Shown: positions 26,236 through 34,002 of the stretch, one piece after another
Numbering within the stretch: the stretch's first letter is position 1
Layout of the letters: every line of letters starts with the position of its first letter
NCBI GenBank assembly: GCA_946555455.1
Contig: CAMNSU010000018.1
Span: 1-34,110 of the forward strand
Origin: an uncultured Clostridia bacterium
Lineage (GTDB): Bacteria; Bacillota; Clostridia; RUG12999
DNA: 34,110 nucleotides
Reading direction: 5' to 3'
The notes under the pieces: model-generated
The model's input: only the letters and a program-made list of their open reading frames with translations
What the model was told of the DNA's origin: nothing
Database searches by the model: none
Made by a program: the position numbers and the translations under genes

Positions 26236-27144
26236 TTATCCTTTCACGGAACCTACCATGATTCCTTTGACGAAATATTTTTGTACAAATGGATATATCA
26301 TCAGCATTGGAAGGCTTGAAATCACAATCAATGCATTTTTCAACAGTTCGCCCATGAGTTCTTTTCTGCTGGACGTCACCATGTCCGCCATCACGTCCTG
26401 CGTGGTGTTCATGATCAAAATGTCGCGCAGCACCAATTGAATGGGGTGCAGGCTTTGATTCTGCAAATAGAGCAGTGCGGCGAAAAAGGAGTTCCACTGT
26501 CCCACCGCATAGTATAATGCGATAACCGCCAGCACCGGCGTAGAGAGCGGCAGCGCAATTTTCCACAGGAATCCGAAGTCGTCGCAGCCGTCCAGTTTTG
26601 CCGACTCCAGCAGTTCGCCCGCAATGCTGTTTTGGAAATACGTCCGCATGATTACCACGTTCCAAACGCTCATTGCCGACGGCAAAATCATTGCCCAGCG
26701 CGAGTTGAGCAGTCCCAGCGATTTCACCAGCAAATAGTTCGGAATCATACCGCCGCTGAACCACATGGTGAACGCAAACATCATGGAGATGAATCCGCGC
26801 GGGCGGAAATCTTTCCGCGACAGCGGATATGCCGCCAGCACAGTGACCATCATGCTGACAAGGGTTCCGACAATCATATAGTAGAAAGAATTACCAAATC
26901 CCGTCCAAATCCGTTTGTTTTGGAACATAATCTGATATCCTTCCAGCGTCGGGTTCACCGGCCACAGCAGCACCTGCCCTGCCATCAACGATTCCGCGCT
27001 GCTAAAGGAGGCGCTGACCACATAAATAATCGGGTATAATACCAATAGGAAAAAAATGCTGAGCACTGTCAAATTGACAACATGAAATACTTTATCGCCG
27101 GCGGAATCCCGAATCGGCGTGTTTTTATGTACCTTTTGTTTCAT
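26236..27144 (-). CDS. Carbohydrate ABC transporter permease (YtcP/LplC-type)
   Basis: This is a 302-residue integral membrane protein with six predicted transmembrane segments, the first at about 27-48 (VVNLTVLSIFFLLVLYPIIYVV). The cytoplasmic EAA loop that contacts the ATPase reads ELLESAKLDGCDDFGFLWKIALPLS (broadly, EAA-x(3)-G-x(9)-I-x-LP). It ends with the usual YPFVQKYFVKGIMVGSVKG tail of MalG-like permeases. It pairs with the permease encoded 15 bp upstream. No ATP-binding subunit gene is present, as is common for this group, where a shared MsmX-like ATPase encoded elsewhere serves several importers. Confidence 0.94.
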   Translation of the reverse strand: MKQKVHKNTPIRDSAGDKVFHVVNLTVLSIFFLLVLYPIIYVVSASFSSAESLMAGQVLLWPVNPTLEGYQIMFQNKRIWTGFGNSFYYMIVGTLVSMMVTVLAAYPLSRKDFRPRGFISMMFAFTMWFSGGMIPNYLLVKSLGLLNSRWAMILPSAMSVWNVVIMRTYFQNSIAGELLESAKLDGCDDFGFLWKIALPLSTPVLAVIALYYAVGQWNSFFAALLYLQNQSLHPIQLVLRDILIMNTTQDVMADMVTSSRKELMGELLKNALIVISSLPMLMIYPFVQKYFVKGIMVGSVKG

Positions 27145-27159
27145 ATCTGCTCCTCCTTT

Positions 27160-28131
27160 CTACCACAGTCCCGTTTGGGTTAATTTATTGGATATTTTAT
27201 TCACTGCAAATACCATGATAAAGGAAATGACGGAGGTGAACAGCCCGATTGCCGCCGGATAGGAATAGTTGGCAAGCGGCGCCGCGATACCTGTTTTATA
27301 TACATAGGTGCTGATAACCTCCGAAACCTCCAGGTTGGTGGGGTTCTGCATGAGGAAGATTTTGTCGAATCCCACCGACAACACATGTCCGCAATCCCGA
27401 ATGAGGGTAATCATAATGGTTGGCAAAATGCAAGGCAAGTCAATATGCCAAATACGTCTGACCAAACTCGCGCCGTCCATGATTGCCGCTTCATGCAGCT
27501 GCAGGTCTACGCCGCTGAGCGCCGATATGTATAGGATAGAACCCCAGCCCGCGCTTTGCCAAACGCCTGTCCAGACATACAAAGACCGGAAATATTTCGG
27601 TTCGCCCAAAAAGTTCACTTTATGCCCTGTGAACATTTGCAGCAAGCTGTTCACAACACCTGTTTGGTTGTTAAACACCTGCATGATGATACCGACCATG
27701 ACAACCACAGAAATAAAATGCGGCATGTAGGTCACCATTTGCACCGTCTTTTTAAAATGTTTGCTCTTGACATAGTTGAGTCCGATTGCCAGTAAAATAG
27801 GTACCGGCAGTCCCGCAAGCAATGAATAGACGCTGATGGTGATGGTGTTTTTAATCAACAGCCAAAATTGATAGGTTTTCACAAACCGTATAAAATGTTG
27901 AAGCCCTACCCACGGACTGCCCCAGATTCCTTTGGACGGAATGAAATTCCGAAATGCAATCTGTGCGCCATACATGGGAAAATAGGCAAACACCAGAATA
28001 AATGCTACCGGTAATATTATCATTACATACAGCTGCCAATTTTTTTTGAAATCTCCAAATATCCATTCCCGCTTCACTTTTTCTTTTGGTGCGGGCTGCA
28101 TATTTCGAGTTGCCACTGTTTTTTCAGCCAT
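27160..28131 (-). CDS. Carbohydrate ABC transporter permease (LplB-type)
   Basis: The 323-residue inner membrane protein has an N-terminal cytoplasmic stretch, a first membrane segment at about 33-55 (LYVMIILPVAFILVFAYFP), five more segments, and the EAA loop LHEAAIMDGASLVRRIWHIDLP. The KGIWGSPWVGLQHF segment is typical of LplB/YteP proteins, which import pectin or other oligosaccharides in Bacillota. ATG 28131 follows AAGGAGG. It is the first gene of the large operon, with a TATAAT about 80 bp upstream. Confidence 0.94.
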   Translation of the reverse strand: MAEKTVATRNMQPAPKEKVKREWIFGDFKKNWQLYVMIILPVAFILVFAYFPMYGAQIAFRNFIPSKGIWGSPWVGLQHFIRFVKTYQFWLLIKNTITISVYSLLAGLPVPILLAIGLNYVKSKHFKKTVQMVTYMPHFISVVVMVGIIMQVFNNQTGVVNSLLQMFTGHKVNFLGEPKYFRSLYVWTGVWQSAGWGSILYISALSGVDLQLHEAAIMDGASLVRRIWHIDLPCILPTIMITLIRDCGHVLSVGFDKIFLMQNPTNLEVSEVISTYVYKTGIAAPLANYSYPAAIGLFTSVISFIMVFAVNKISNKLTQTGLW

Positions 28132-28203
28132 CGTTATTCCTCCTTATGTTCCCCTCCAGTTCCCTGCGGCGCCGGACGCCGTGAGGCGAAGGGTGTTTTG
28201 GCT

Positions 28204-28241
28204 TATGCATTTATTATACAGTGGTCTGCGCCCAAAAGCAA
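28204..28241 (-). promoter_or_regulatory. Promoter of the large operon, with an element shared with GH105
   Basis: On the minus strand TATAAT (28218-28213) lies 17 bp from a weak -35, TTGCTT (28241-28236). The core TGTATAATAAATGCATA (28220-28204) matches the GH105 promoter core at 16 of 17 positions. The weak -35 fits activation by an AraC protein. Confidence 0.65.
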
Positions 28242-28464
28242 CGCACAACTAGCCATATCGGCACACAAATTTCTTCCTGCCGCCGTAAAAGCGGCTGTCG
28301 GCAGAAAACCCGCACAAATTCGCCCTGTTTCCCGCCATTTTATGGAAAATATTCGCTCCCCATACTCTTTTCCAGATGAAAATACACTTTTCTACATTTC
28401 TTTCCCTGCACGCGCTTCCCCTTCTCCCACGCGCATTTCAGCCGTTTTTCCCCACCGTCTCCGC

Positions 28465-28495
28465 TATTGCGCATTTTGAAGAGATATGATATAAT
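28465..28495 (+). promoter_or_regulatory. Extended -10 promoter reading into the structured gap
   Basis: TTGCGC, a 17-bp spacer and TGATATAAT (TATAAT at 28490-28495, with TG extension) form a good promoter on the plus strand. The downstream sequence contains a series of strong hairpins before the AraC-type gene at 29230. Confidence 0.65.
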
Positions 28496-29229
28496 AAGTC
28501 TATATCGAAAGGGGGACTCATTCCGGCTCGTTTTACTCGCCGTCAAGCCGTCCCCCTTGTCGGAATCCCCCTAAGCAGCGTCCTTCACTCGCGTGTCGTG
28601 TCTCATACTTCGACACTCCGGACGCTGCAGAGTATGCAATCTTCGGCACATGTCCGAAGATTGCATGAATGGAAAGTAGTCCGGTTCCGGTTACTTACCG
28701 TAGAACGCTACAATAAAGACAAGCACTAAAGCTCTCCGCAGGAGCCAAAGGGGGGCAAAGGAGCGGAGGATATTTACCCTCTGGGGCACGCGTCCCTCAG
28801 AAAAAGTAAATGGAGGAGAAAATGGGGGCTCTAAGCGGAGGGTATTTCCCTCAGAAAAAGTAAGAGGGGGAGGATTTGGGCATAGCCCAAATCCGGAGGA
28901 CATTTTTCACGAGGGATATACCCGTAGCGAAATTCGGGGGACATTTTCAAGGGGGAAATATCTGGAACGACATTCGGGGGGCGAAGCGGAACGCCAGAAA
29001 GTTTTTGGTACTTTTTGTCGGCAAAAAGTACATATCAGTCACGCAAGTGACTGGTATCACCCCCCCGCAGGAAAAAAAATCCTTCCGGTAGGGAAAACAA
29101 ATCGTTGCCGGGCAACTATTTATAAGACGTATTTTACAGCCCCTGTGTTCCATGTAAAAAAACGGTATGAAAAACCGTTCTATATCAACTAAAATTCCCT
29201 ATGAAACTATCAGATAGGAGGCAGCGCGC

Positions 29230-31497
29230 ATGTTACATCGAAAATGGAAATCGGATTTGCTTCTTTTGCTAAAATTCGTTTTCCCCTTTCTGCTTGTCAT
29301 TGCCATTCCCATGACGGCAAGCTACGGTCTGAGCAGTTTTATGCTCCGGACGCACCGCAGGGACGTTCTGGATTCCTATTCCGTCATGCTGAAAAACAAC
29401 ATGCATTCCATTGAATATGAATTTTCCCAAATAGAATCCACCATTGACAGCATGGCGCGAAACAAAACTATCACGCATTTTCTGCAAGCAGACAGCTATC
29501 CCATTTCCGAACTTCGTTTGTTGTCCCAAGCGCTCAATTCCTACAACATTCAGGACGATTTGATTCAAAATGTGTTTTTATATAACCCCCGTCTGGATTA
29601 CATTGTCGATATCTGGCGCGGCTATTTAAGCGCCGCGTCTTTTTGGGACGCGCATATGCAAAGCAGCGGCGCCGATTATGACAGTTGGATTGCCGCCTTG
29701 CGCGACATGAAATGGGTGCGTCGGTACGACGGCTATCCCTCTCAGGACGACACAGGTTACCGGACGCTTTCCTACACGCAATCCGTCCCGTTTAAATATC
29801 AGCCGACAGGACATGGAAAAATTGTGATTCTGCTGAATCAGGAAACGTTGCTGCAACGATATGCCGATTTGTTTTCCGGCAATGGAGAAAATCTGTTTAT
29901 TCTGGACTCTGGCGGCAATCTCCTGTTGTCCATGGATCGCGGCGGCGATTTAAACGCCCTGCCGGAATTCGTCCGCGCGGGCAGCGACCCACTTATCAAT
30001 CGTCCTGTCTCTATGAATGGTCAAAAATTTATCGTATCACGGTATGTCAGCAGTTCCGGCAATCGGACTTACATCTATCTCATTCCGGAGCGCGATATCA
30101 TGTCCGGCGCAGATGTCTTGAACCGCGTTGTGATGGTGCTTTGTTTTCTCGCGCTGCTGCTGGGCGTTATCGCCAGCATTGCCGTCGCCTCCAAAAAAGC
30201 CAAAAGTTTTACGCAAGTAACTGCTATGATGGACAAATATGGCGTGCGTATCCGCGAAAAAATGGGGCTTTCCGATATCCGCAAAAACGAATACGATTAT
30301 CTGCGGGACGGCATGGACCAATTGGTGACAGACAATCTGGAATATAAGACGGAACTGGACCAGCGACGCGCCCATTCTGTTTATCAAGTGATGGACAAAC
30401 TGCTGAACGGTAAATATACCTCTTCTGATATTTTGTCGCAAGACCTCGCGCTTGCCGGCATGGATTTGCACGCCCCCAAACACGTCCTGCTTATTTTGCA
30501 GCTGGGACGGGAATACCGGCTGGATATCGGCGGCAAAAATGTGAAAGAATTTATCCGCGACAGTCTGTATCTGACGGTGAACGAATATTTTTACCTGCAC
30601 GAAACCAGCGCGCGCAATCTGGCGCTGCTGTTTTCCTTTGACGCGCCCGACGACGATATCTATCACGCGCTGACGGGCATTGTCTCTAAAATTCGCACCA
30701 GTCTTGCCTATCCCTATGACATTGAAATGACCTTTGGCGCGTCCGATATTTGTTCCTTGGACAATATCGGTCAGGCGCTTTCCCAAGCGATGGTTGTCAT
30801 TGAATATAATGCGCTTGGATATAATACGCAGCTTTTGTTTCACAAAGATTTGCCCAGCGACGCGGACTGGTTTTATTATCCTGTTCAACTGGAAAACAGG
30901 CTGTATAACTATGCGGTTATCGGCGACAAGGCGGAGGTGCAAAACACGCTGGACGAAATTTATAATGAAAATTTTGTCCGCCGCAGCCTTTCTGTTGTGA
31001 GTGCGGAAAAGCTCATCCATTCCCTGCATTCCACCACAAGCAAAATTGTCGGCAGCAGCGGCAACGCGCTTTCCTTGCAAGACGGCAACTCCATCACAGA
31101 GGTCTTTTGGAATGTCAACGATATTTTGCAAAAGCACTGTGACGGCGTTTTGGCGCAAAACAAGCAGGAAAACAAAAATACCACCGAAAAAATAAAAGAG
31201 TATATCGACAGCAGTTACACCAATCCCGATTTATCCCTTTCGGATTTATCCATTCGCTTTAACCTCAACGAAAAATATCTTTCCTCTTTGTTTAAAGAGA
31301 ATATGGGGCAAAAATTTTCCACCTATGTGGAAAATCTGCGCATGGACGCCGCGTGCCGTCTCATTGCGGAAGGTCAGCACCAAATCCGCGATATCGCGCA
31401 AATGATAGGCTATACCAACGACGTCAGCTTCCGGCGCGCGTTCCGCCGCTGCAAGGGTATCACGCCCTCCGCCTATGCGGAAAAACTGAAACAGTAA
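29230..31497 (+). CDS. Membrane-bound AraC-family regulator with extracellular sensor
   Basis: The 755-residue product has a membrane segment at about 10-38, a large predicted extracytoplasmic sensor region (about 40-290, dCache-like, with DDLIQNVFLYNPRLDYIVDIW and GENLFILDSGGNLLLS), a second membrane segment at about 295-316 and a cytoplasmic part. The last ~105 residues (652-755) are an AraC-type double helix-turn-helix: SLSDLSIRFNLNEKYLSSLF and IRDIAQMIGYTNDVSFRRAF. This layout is typical of one-component regulators beside LplABC importers, sensing extracellular sugar directly. It is divergent from the importer operon and most likely its activator. AGGAGG lies before ATG 29230. A hairpin terminator follows. 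The ligand is unknown. Confidence 0.92.
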   Translation: MLHRKWKSDLLLLLKFVFPFLLVIAIPMTASYGLSSFMLRTHRRDVLDSYSVMLKNNMHSIEYEFSQIESTIDSMARNKTITHFLQADSYPISELRLLSQALNSYNIQDDLIQNVFLYNPRLDYIVDIWRGYLSAASFWDAHMQSSGADYDSWIAALRDMKWVRRYDGYPSQDDTGYRTLSYTQSVPFKYQPTGHGKIVILLNQETLLQRYADLFSGNGENLFILDSGGNLLLSMDRGGDLNALPEFVRAGSDPLINRPVSMNGQKFIVSRYVSSSGNRTYIYLIPERDIMSGADVLNRVVMVLCFLALLLGVIASIAVASKKAKSFTQVTAMMDKYGVRIREKMGLSDIRKNEYDYLRDGMDQLVTDNLEYKTELDQRRAHSVYQVMDKLLNGKYTSSDILSQDLALAGMDLHAPKHVLLILQLGREYRLDIGGKNVKEFIRDSLYLTVNEYFYLHETSARNLALLFSFDAPDDDIYHALTGIVSKIRTSLAYPYDIEMTFGASDICSLDNIGQALSQAMVVIEYNALGYNTQLLFHKDLPSDADWFYYPVQLENRLYNYAVIGDKAEVQNTLDEIYNENFVRRSLSVVSAEKLIHSLHSTTSKIVGSSGNALSLQDGNSITEVFWNVNDILQKHCDGVLAQNKQENKNTTEKIKEYIDSSYTNPDLSLSDLSIRFNLNEKYLSSLFKENMGQKFSTYVENLRMDAACRLIAEGQHQIRDIAQMIGYTNDVSFRRAFRRCKGITPSAYAEKLKQ

Positions 31498-31509
31498 CTT
31501 TTCCAAAAC

Positions 31510-31562
31510 ACAGGCAGCCATGTTCAGGAATTTTTCCTAAAACCGGCTGCCTGTTTATTTAA
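31510..31562 (+). terminator. Terminator of the membrane AraC gene
   Basis: A 10-bp stem (31510-31519 with 31545-31554) with an inner AGGAA...TTCCT stem is followed by TTTATTT. The minus side has TGTTTTG, so it may also act on the converging GH105 gene. Confidence 0.75.
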
Positions 31563-31620
31563 AAACCGCGCGTTATGATAAGCGATTCTTTTCCCAAAAA
31601 GCACATATCTTTTGAGAGAG

Positions 31621-31674
31621 ACGTGTGCCCCAGAGGGTACGTGTGCCACGGATGGTGCGCGTGCCCCAAAGCGA
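31621..31674. repeat. Three imperfect 18-bp tandem repeats
   Basis: Units begin at 31621, 31639 and 31657, each with an (A/G)CG(T/C)GTGCC core. The first unit contains GTGCCCCAGAGGGTA, found inverted at 28775-28789 upstream of the AraC gene. Confidence 0.75.
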
Positions 31675-31735
31675 TATGAAAAGCGGTTTGCAGGCGCGGC
31701 ATTTGCGAAAAATTTTCCCTGCATGGCGCAAGCAT

Positions 31736-32870
31736 ATTCAACTTTTGTTTGCCTATCCGCGGCTGACCTCCGTACACATCAGCAGAAACGCGCCCATGCC
31801 ATGCAAATCGTTTGTCACAATGGGACGGTCAAAATAATAATCGAGATAGTTCACGTTGGTACCAACGCATACGCCTGTGACATTCAGCATACCGCCGTCA
31901 AAATTTGTTTTGTTGATGACGCCGCGGTATCCTGCTTGCAGCATATCGTCAAATTCCGCGCCAATGATGCCGATATTCCGCGCTTTGGCAATGGCATAGG
32001 TAAACAGCGCGGTACAGGAAGTTTCCTCCCAGTTCCGGCTCTCATCTGTGAGATTCAGCACTTGGTACCACATTCCCGTTTTGCTGTCCTGATATTTCCT
32101 GATTGCGTTTAAGTATTTTATTTCTGTGTCGATAAAATCCTGCCGGCAGGGACAATCCTGCGGCATATGCTCCAGAATTTCCGCCAGCGCAATGACATAC
32201 CAGCCCATGGCTCTGCCCCAATGCACCGGCACACACCCTGTTTTCTTATCGACAAATTCCACTTCCTTTGAATCGTCCCACATATGATATAACAGTCCCG
32301 TTGCGGGATTGGTCATGTGGTCGCGCATTAACACCATTTGCGTGTGTATTTTTTGATACAAATACGGATTGTCAAAAAAATTGGCACACATTGCGGTTAT
32401 CACGCCCATCATATACATGGAATCCAGCCACATTTGGTTTTTCTTGGAATATTTGTGCCAAATTCCGCCATATGCGTTCGTGGGCCATTTCTCCAGCGCG
32501 TCATGGATTCTTTGCAGCACGGTTTTGTAGCGCTCGTCACCCGTTTCCTCATATAACCGGAACAACAGCATTGCCGGTTGCATGTCGTCAAACTCCGTGA
32601 GATAACACCGCGGTGCGTTGCCTTCCTCATCAATGTTATAATCCACCCACGCTTTGATATACTCTTTATATTTCGTGTCACCGGTTAGCTGATACAGCCG
32701 TTCAACGCCCAGCAGAAAAATCCCCTGATGATAGTGGAACCGATGATTTGGCGGAAGTTCCTCCGGCTTGAATTTGTTCATGATGGCATCTGCTCCGGCT
32801 TTTGCATATTCCAATGCTTTCATATGTTCCAACTCCTTCCGTTTATTTTTTAGGCAAACAAAAGTTAAAT
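31736..32870. repeat. Inverted repeat flanking the GH105 gene
   Basis: Arms at 31736-31755 and 32851-32870 are complementary at 19 of 20 positions (ATTYAACTTTTGTTTGCCTA), with a perfect 16-bp core. The left arm overlaps the GH105 stop codon; the right arm lies just upstream of its ribosome binding site. Confidence 0.7.
31753..32823 (-). CDS. GH105 unsaturated glycuronyl hydrolase (YteR/YesR-like)
   Basis: The 356-residue cytosolic enzyme (no signal peptide) has an alpha/alpha barrel pattern. Family GH105 hydrolyses the unsaturated uronic acid left at the non-reducing end by polysaccharide lyases, classically on rhamnogalacturonan oligosaccharides. Characteristic blocks are HYHQG, GGIWHKYSKKNQMWLDSMYM (D134 by analogy with the catalytic Asp of YteR) and HWGRAMGWY (201-209). 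ATG 32823 was chosen because AAGGAG at 32833-32838 is 9 nt upstream; a TTG at 32832 would overlap that site. It has its own promoter, sharing a core element with the importer operon. An imperfect 20-bp inverted repeat brackets the gene. Substrate specificity (rhamnogalacturonan, other glycuronans) cannot be read from the sequence. Confidence 0.92.
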   Translation of the reverse strand: MKALEYAKAGADAIMNKFKPEELPPNHRFHYHQGIFLLGVERLYQLTGDTKYKEYIKAWVDYNIDEEGNAPRCYLTEFDDMQPAMLLFRLYEETGDERYKTVLQRIHDALEKWPTNAYGGIWHKYSKKNQMWLDSMYMMGVITAMCANFFDNPYLYQKIHTQMVLMRDHMTNPATGLLYHMWDDSKEVEFVDKKTGCVPVHWGRAMGWYVIALAEILEHMPQDCPCRQDFIDTEIKYLNAIRKYQDSKTGMWYQVLNLTDESRNWEETSCTALFTYAIAKARNIGIIGAEFDDMLQAGYRGVINKTNFDGGMLNVTGVCVGTNVNYLDYYFDRPIVTNDLHGMGAFLLMCTEVSRG

Positions 32871-32904
32871 CTCATGCCTACAGGTCTCGCCCTCATATCT
32901 TATC

Positions 32905-32921
32905 TATGTATTTATTATACA
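32905..32921 (-). promoter_or_regulatory. GH105 promoter core
   Basis: On the minus strand TGTATAATAAATACATA contains TATAAT (32919-32914). It matches the operon promoter core at 28204-28220 in 16 of 17 positions. No good -35 is present, consistent with an activator-dependent promoter. Confidence 0.6.
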
Positions 32922-32972
32922 ATAGATTTTTCTATCTTTCATGGGGAAAAATAAAAAAGTTTTTTCATTTTC

Positions 32973-33001
32973 TTGAAAAAACTACGATTATTTGATACAA
33001 T
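32973..33001 (+). promoter_or_regulatory. Promoter of the cupin AraC gene
   Basis: TTGAAA (32973-32978), a 17-bp spacer and TACAAT (32996-33001) with a TG extension lie 20 bp before the start codon. The 5' leader would be very short. Confidence 0.78.
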
Positions 33002-33021
33002 AAAAATATCTGGAGGAAACG

Positions 33022-33855
33022 ATGATGGAAACGCCCAAATTTCAAAAAACCAGAGAGTTCATGTTCGTAACGACAGTCCGTGATGTGTCCGGCTCGCCCA
33101 GATATCACATTCACGAGAGTTACGAAATGCTGTATTTAATCTCGGGAAAACTGAACTTTTTTATAGAAGACCGCGTTTATGCTGTGTCGCCCGGAAACAT
33201 GATTTTGATTCCAAAAGGCGCGATTCATAAAAGCTATAACAGCGCCGCAAAATATAGACGGGTTGTGTGGAACTTTACGGATACCGTTATCGACAAAACA
33301 ATGCAGCCCATGCTTGCAGAATTGTTTGCACATCAGGTCTACGCGCCGACTGATACACTTTTTATGCAAAACATGCTGAAATTTTTCATGCTGGAATCCC
33401 AGCGGAGCCGCGGCGGCGACCTACTGGCAGACACTGCTTCAAAGCACTATCTGAATATTTTGCTGCTTCACCTGATACGCAACCGGGAGACATACCGCGT
33501 GACAGATACAAACATTACCAATCCCACCATTGAACGGTTGATTCGGGAGGTGAACCGGCAATATCATCTGCCCATCACATTAAAAGACGTCGCACACCGG
33601 CTTCAGCTTACCCCAAACTATCTCTCAAAACTGTTTCACGAAAACACAGGTATGCGGTTTAAAGAATATTTAACGGACGTGCGCATGAAACATGCGCGGA
33701 GTTTGCTGGAATATACAGAAAAATCTATCAGTGAAATTGCGGACGCATGTGGATTTAACGACAGCAACTATTTTTCTACCGCTTTTAAGTCCGCCGCAGG
33801 CGTTTCGCCGAAACAATATCGCAAAAACCTTTTCGCGAAAATAGAAAAACGATAA
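33022..33855 (+). CDS. AraC-family regulator with cupin sensor domain
   Basis: The 277-residue cytosolic protein has an N-terminal cupin of the AraC-binding type (about 20-110: YHIHESYEMLYLISGKLNFFIEDRVYAVSPGNMILIPKGAIHKS) and a C-terminal AraC double helix-turn-helix (about 175-273: ITLKDVAHRLQLTPNYLSKLF, then SISEIADACGFNDSNYFSTAF). It should bind a sugar directly and switch a nearby promoter. It is divergent from GH105 and its likely regulator. GGAGG (33012-33016) is 5 nt from ATG 33022 and 8 nt from the adjacent ATG 33025, so the second may be used. Confidence 0.93.
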   Translation: MMETPKFQKTREFMFVTTVRDVSGSPRYHIHESYEMLYLISGKLNFFIEDRVYAVSPGNMILIPKGAIHKSYNSAAKYRRVVWNFTDTVIDKTMQPMLAELFAHQVYAPTDTLFMQNMLKFFMLESQRSRGGDLLADTASKHYLNILLLHLIRNRETYRVTDTNITNPTIERLIREVNRQYHLPITLKDVAHRLQLTPNYLSKLFHENTGMRFKEYLTDVRMKHARSLLEYTEKSISEIADACGFNDSNYFSTAFKSAAGVSPKQYRKNLFAKIEKR

Positions 33856-33860
33856 AAAAA

Positions 33861-33888
33861 GAAAAGCCGTTTTGAAACGACTCTTCTT
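33861..33888 (-). terminator. Terminator on the minus strand
   Basis: On the minus strand a 7-bp stem (AGTCGTT with AACGGCT, one G-T pair) and TCAA loop are followed by TTTCTTTTTTT. It lies just past the stop of the small minus-strand frame at 33895 and may also stop the cupin AraC transcript weakly. Confidence 0.55.
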
Positions 33889-33894
33889 AAAAAA

Positions 33895-33999
33895 TTACAA
33901 GTTTTTTATATAAACGTCAATGATTTCATTGATAGCTTTCCGTTGCCTTGGCGTAAGTGTCTCCAGCTTTTGTATAGGCATAAGAGAGACGAATCTCAT
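33895..33999 (-). CDS. Short ORF or C-terminal gene remnant
   Basis: From ATG 33999 the frame gives 34 residues (MRFVSLMPIQKLETLTPRQRK... ending IIDVYIKNL). It continues open upstream as FNKAYGKICPRDR until a TAG near 34052. The peptide is helical and charged and reads like the C-terminal tail of a larger protein, possibly a small DNA-binding protein. It is followed by a terminator-like hairpin, and its upstream part overlaps a palindromic element, so it may be what is left of a gene after insertion. No family recognised. Confidence 0.35.
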   Translation of the reverse strand: MRFVSLMPIQKLETLTPRQRKAINEIIDVYIKNL

Positions 34000-34002
34000 G
34001 CG

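Larger units (their letters stand above)
28132..29229. other. 1.1-kb intergenic region rich in hairpins and purine-rich repeats
   Basis: No convincing gene is seen. The left 300 bp hold the operon promoter. From 28496 a possible plus-strand transcript would contain these stems: 28509-28517 with 28550-28558; 28575-28583 with 28620-28628 (inner stem 28593-28598 with 28611-28616); 28634-28646 with 28654-28666 (13 bp); 28872-28881 with 28885-28894; 29008-29017 with 29022-29031; and 29036-29042 with 29047-29053, closed by a GCAA tetraloop. Between 28740 and 29000 the sequence is G/A-rich with repeated CCTCAGAAAAAGTAA and GGAGGA.A motifs. No promoter was recognised near 29230 itself. Confidence 0.7.

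Noticed and set aside
28204-28241. Catabolite-repression (cre) operator near the operon promoter
   Set aside because: No sequence close to the usual cre consensus could be found by eye in the promoter region.
28691-28903. Minus-strand 70-residue frame with two PPxTFSEG repeats
   Set aside because: The peptide repeats simply mirror the repeated CCTCAGAAAAAGTAA noncoding motif. No ribosome binding site or family resemblance was seen.
28876-29091. Plus-strand 71-residue frame before the AraC gene
   Set aside because: It runs across several hairpins and low-complexity G-runs and has no good ribosome binding site; treated as noncoding.
30037-31158. Long antisense frame (373 codons) inside the membrane AraC gene
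   Set aside because: No domain or start signal; the plus-strand protein has clear membrane segments and an AraC DNA-binding domain.
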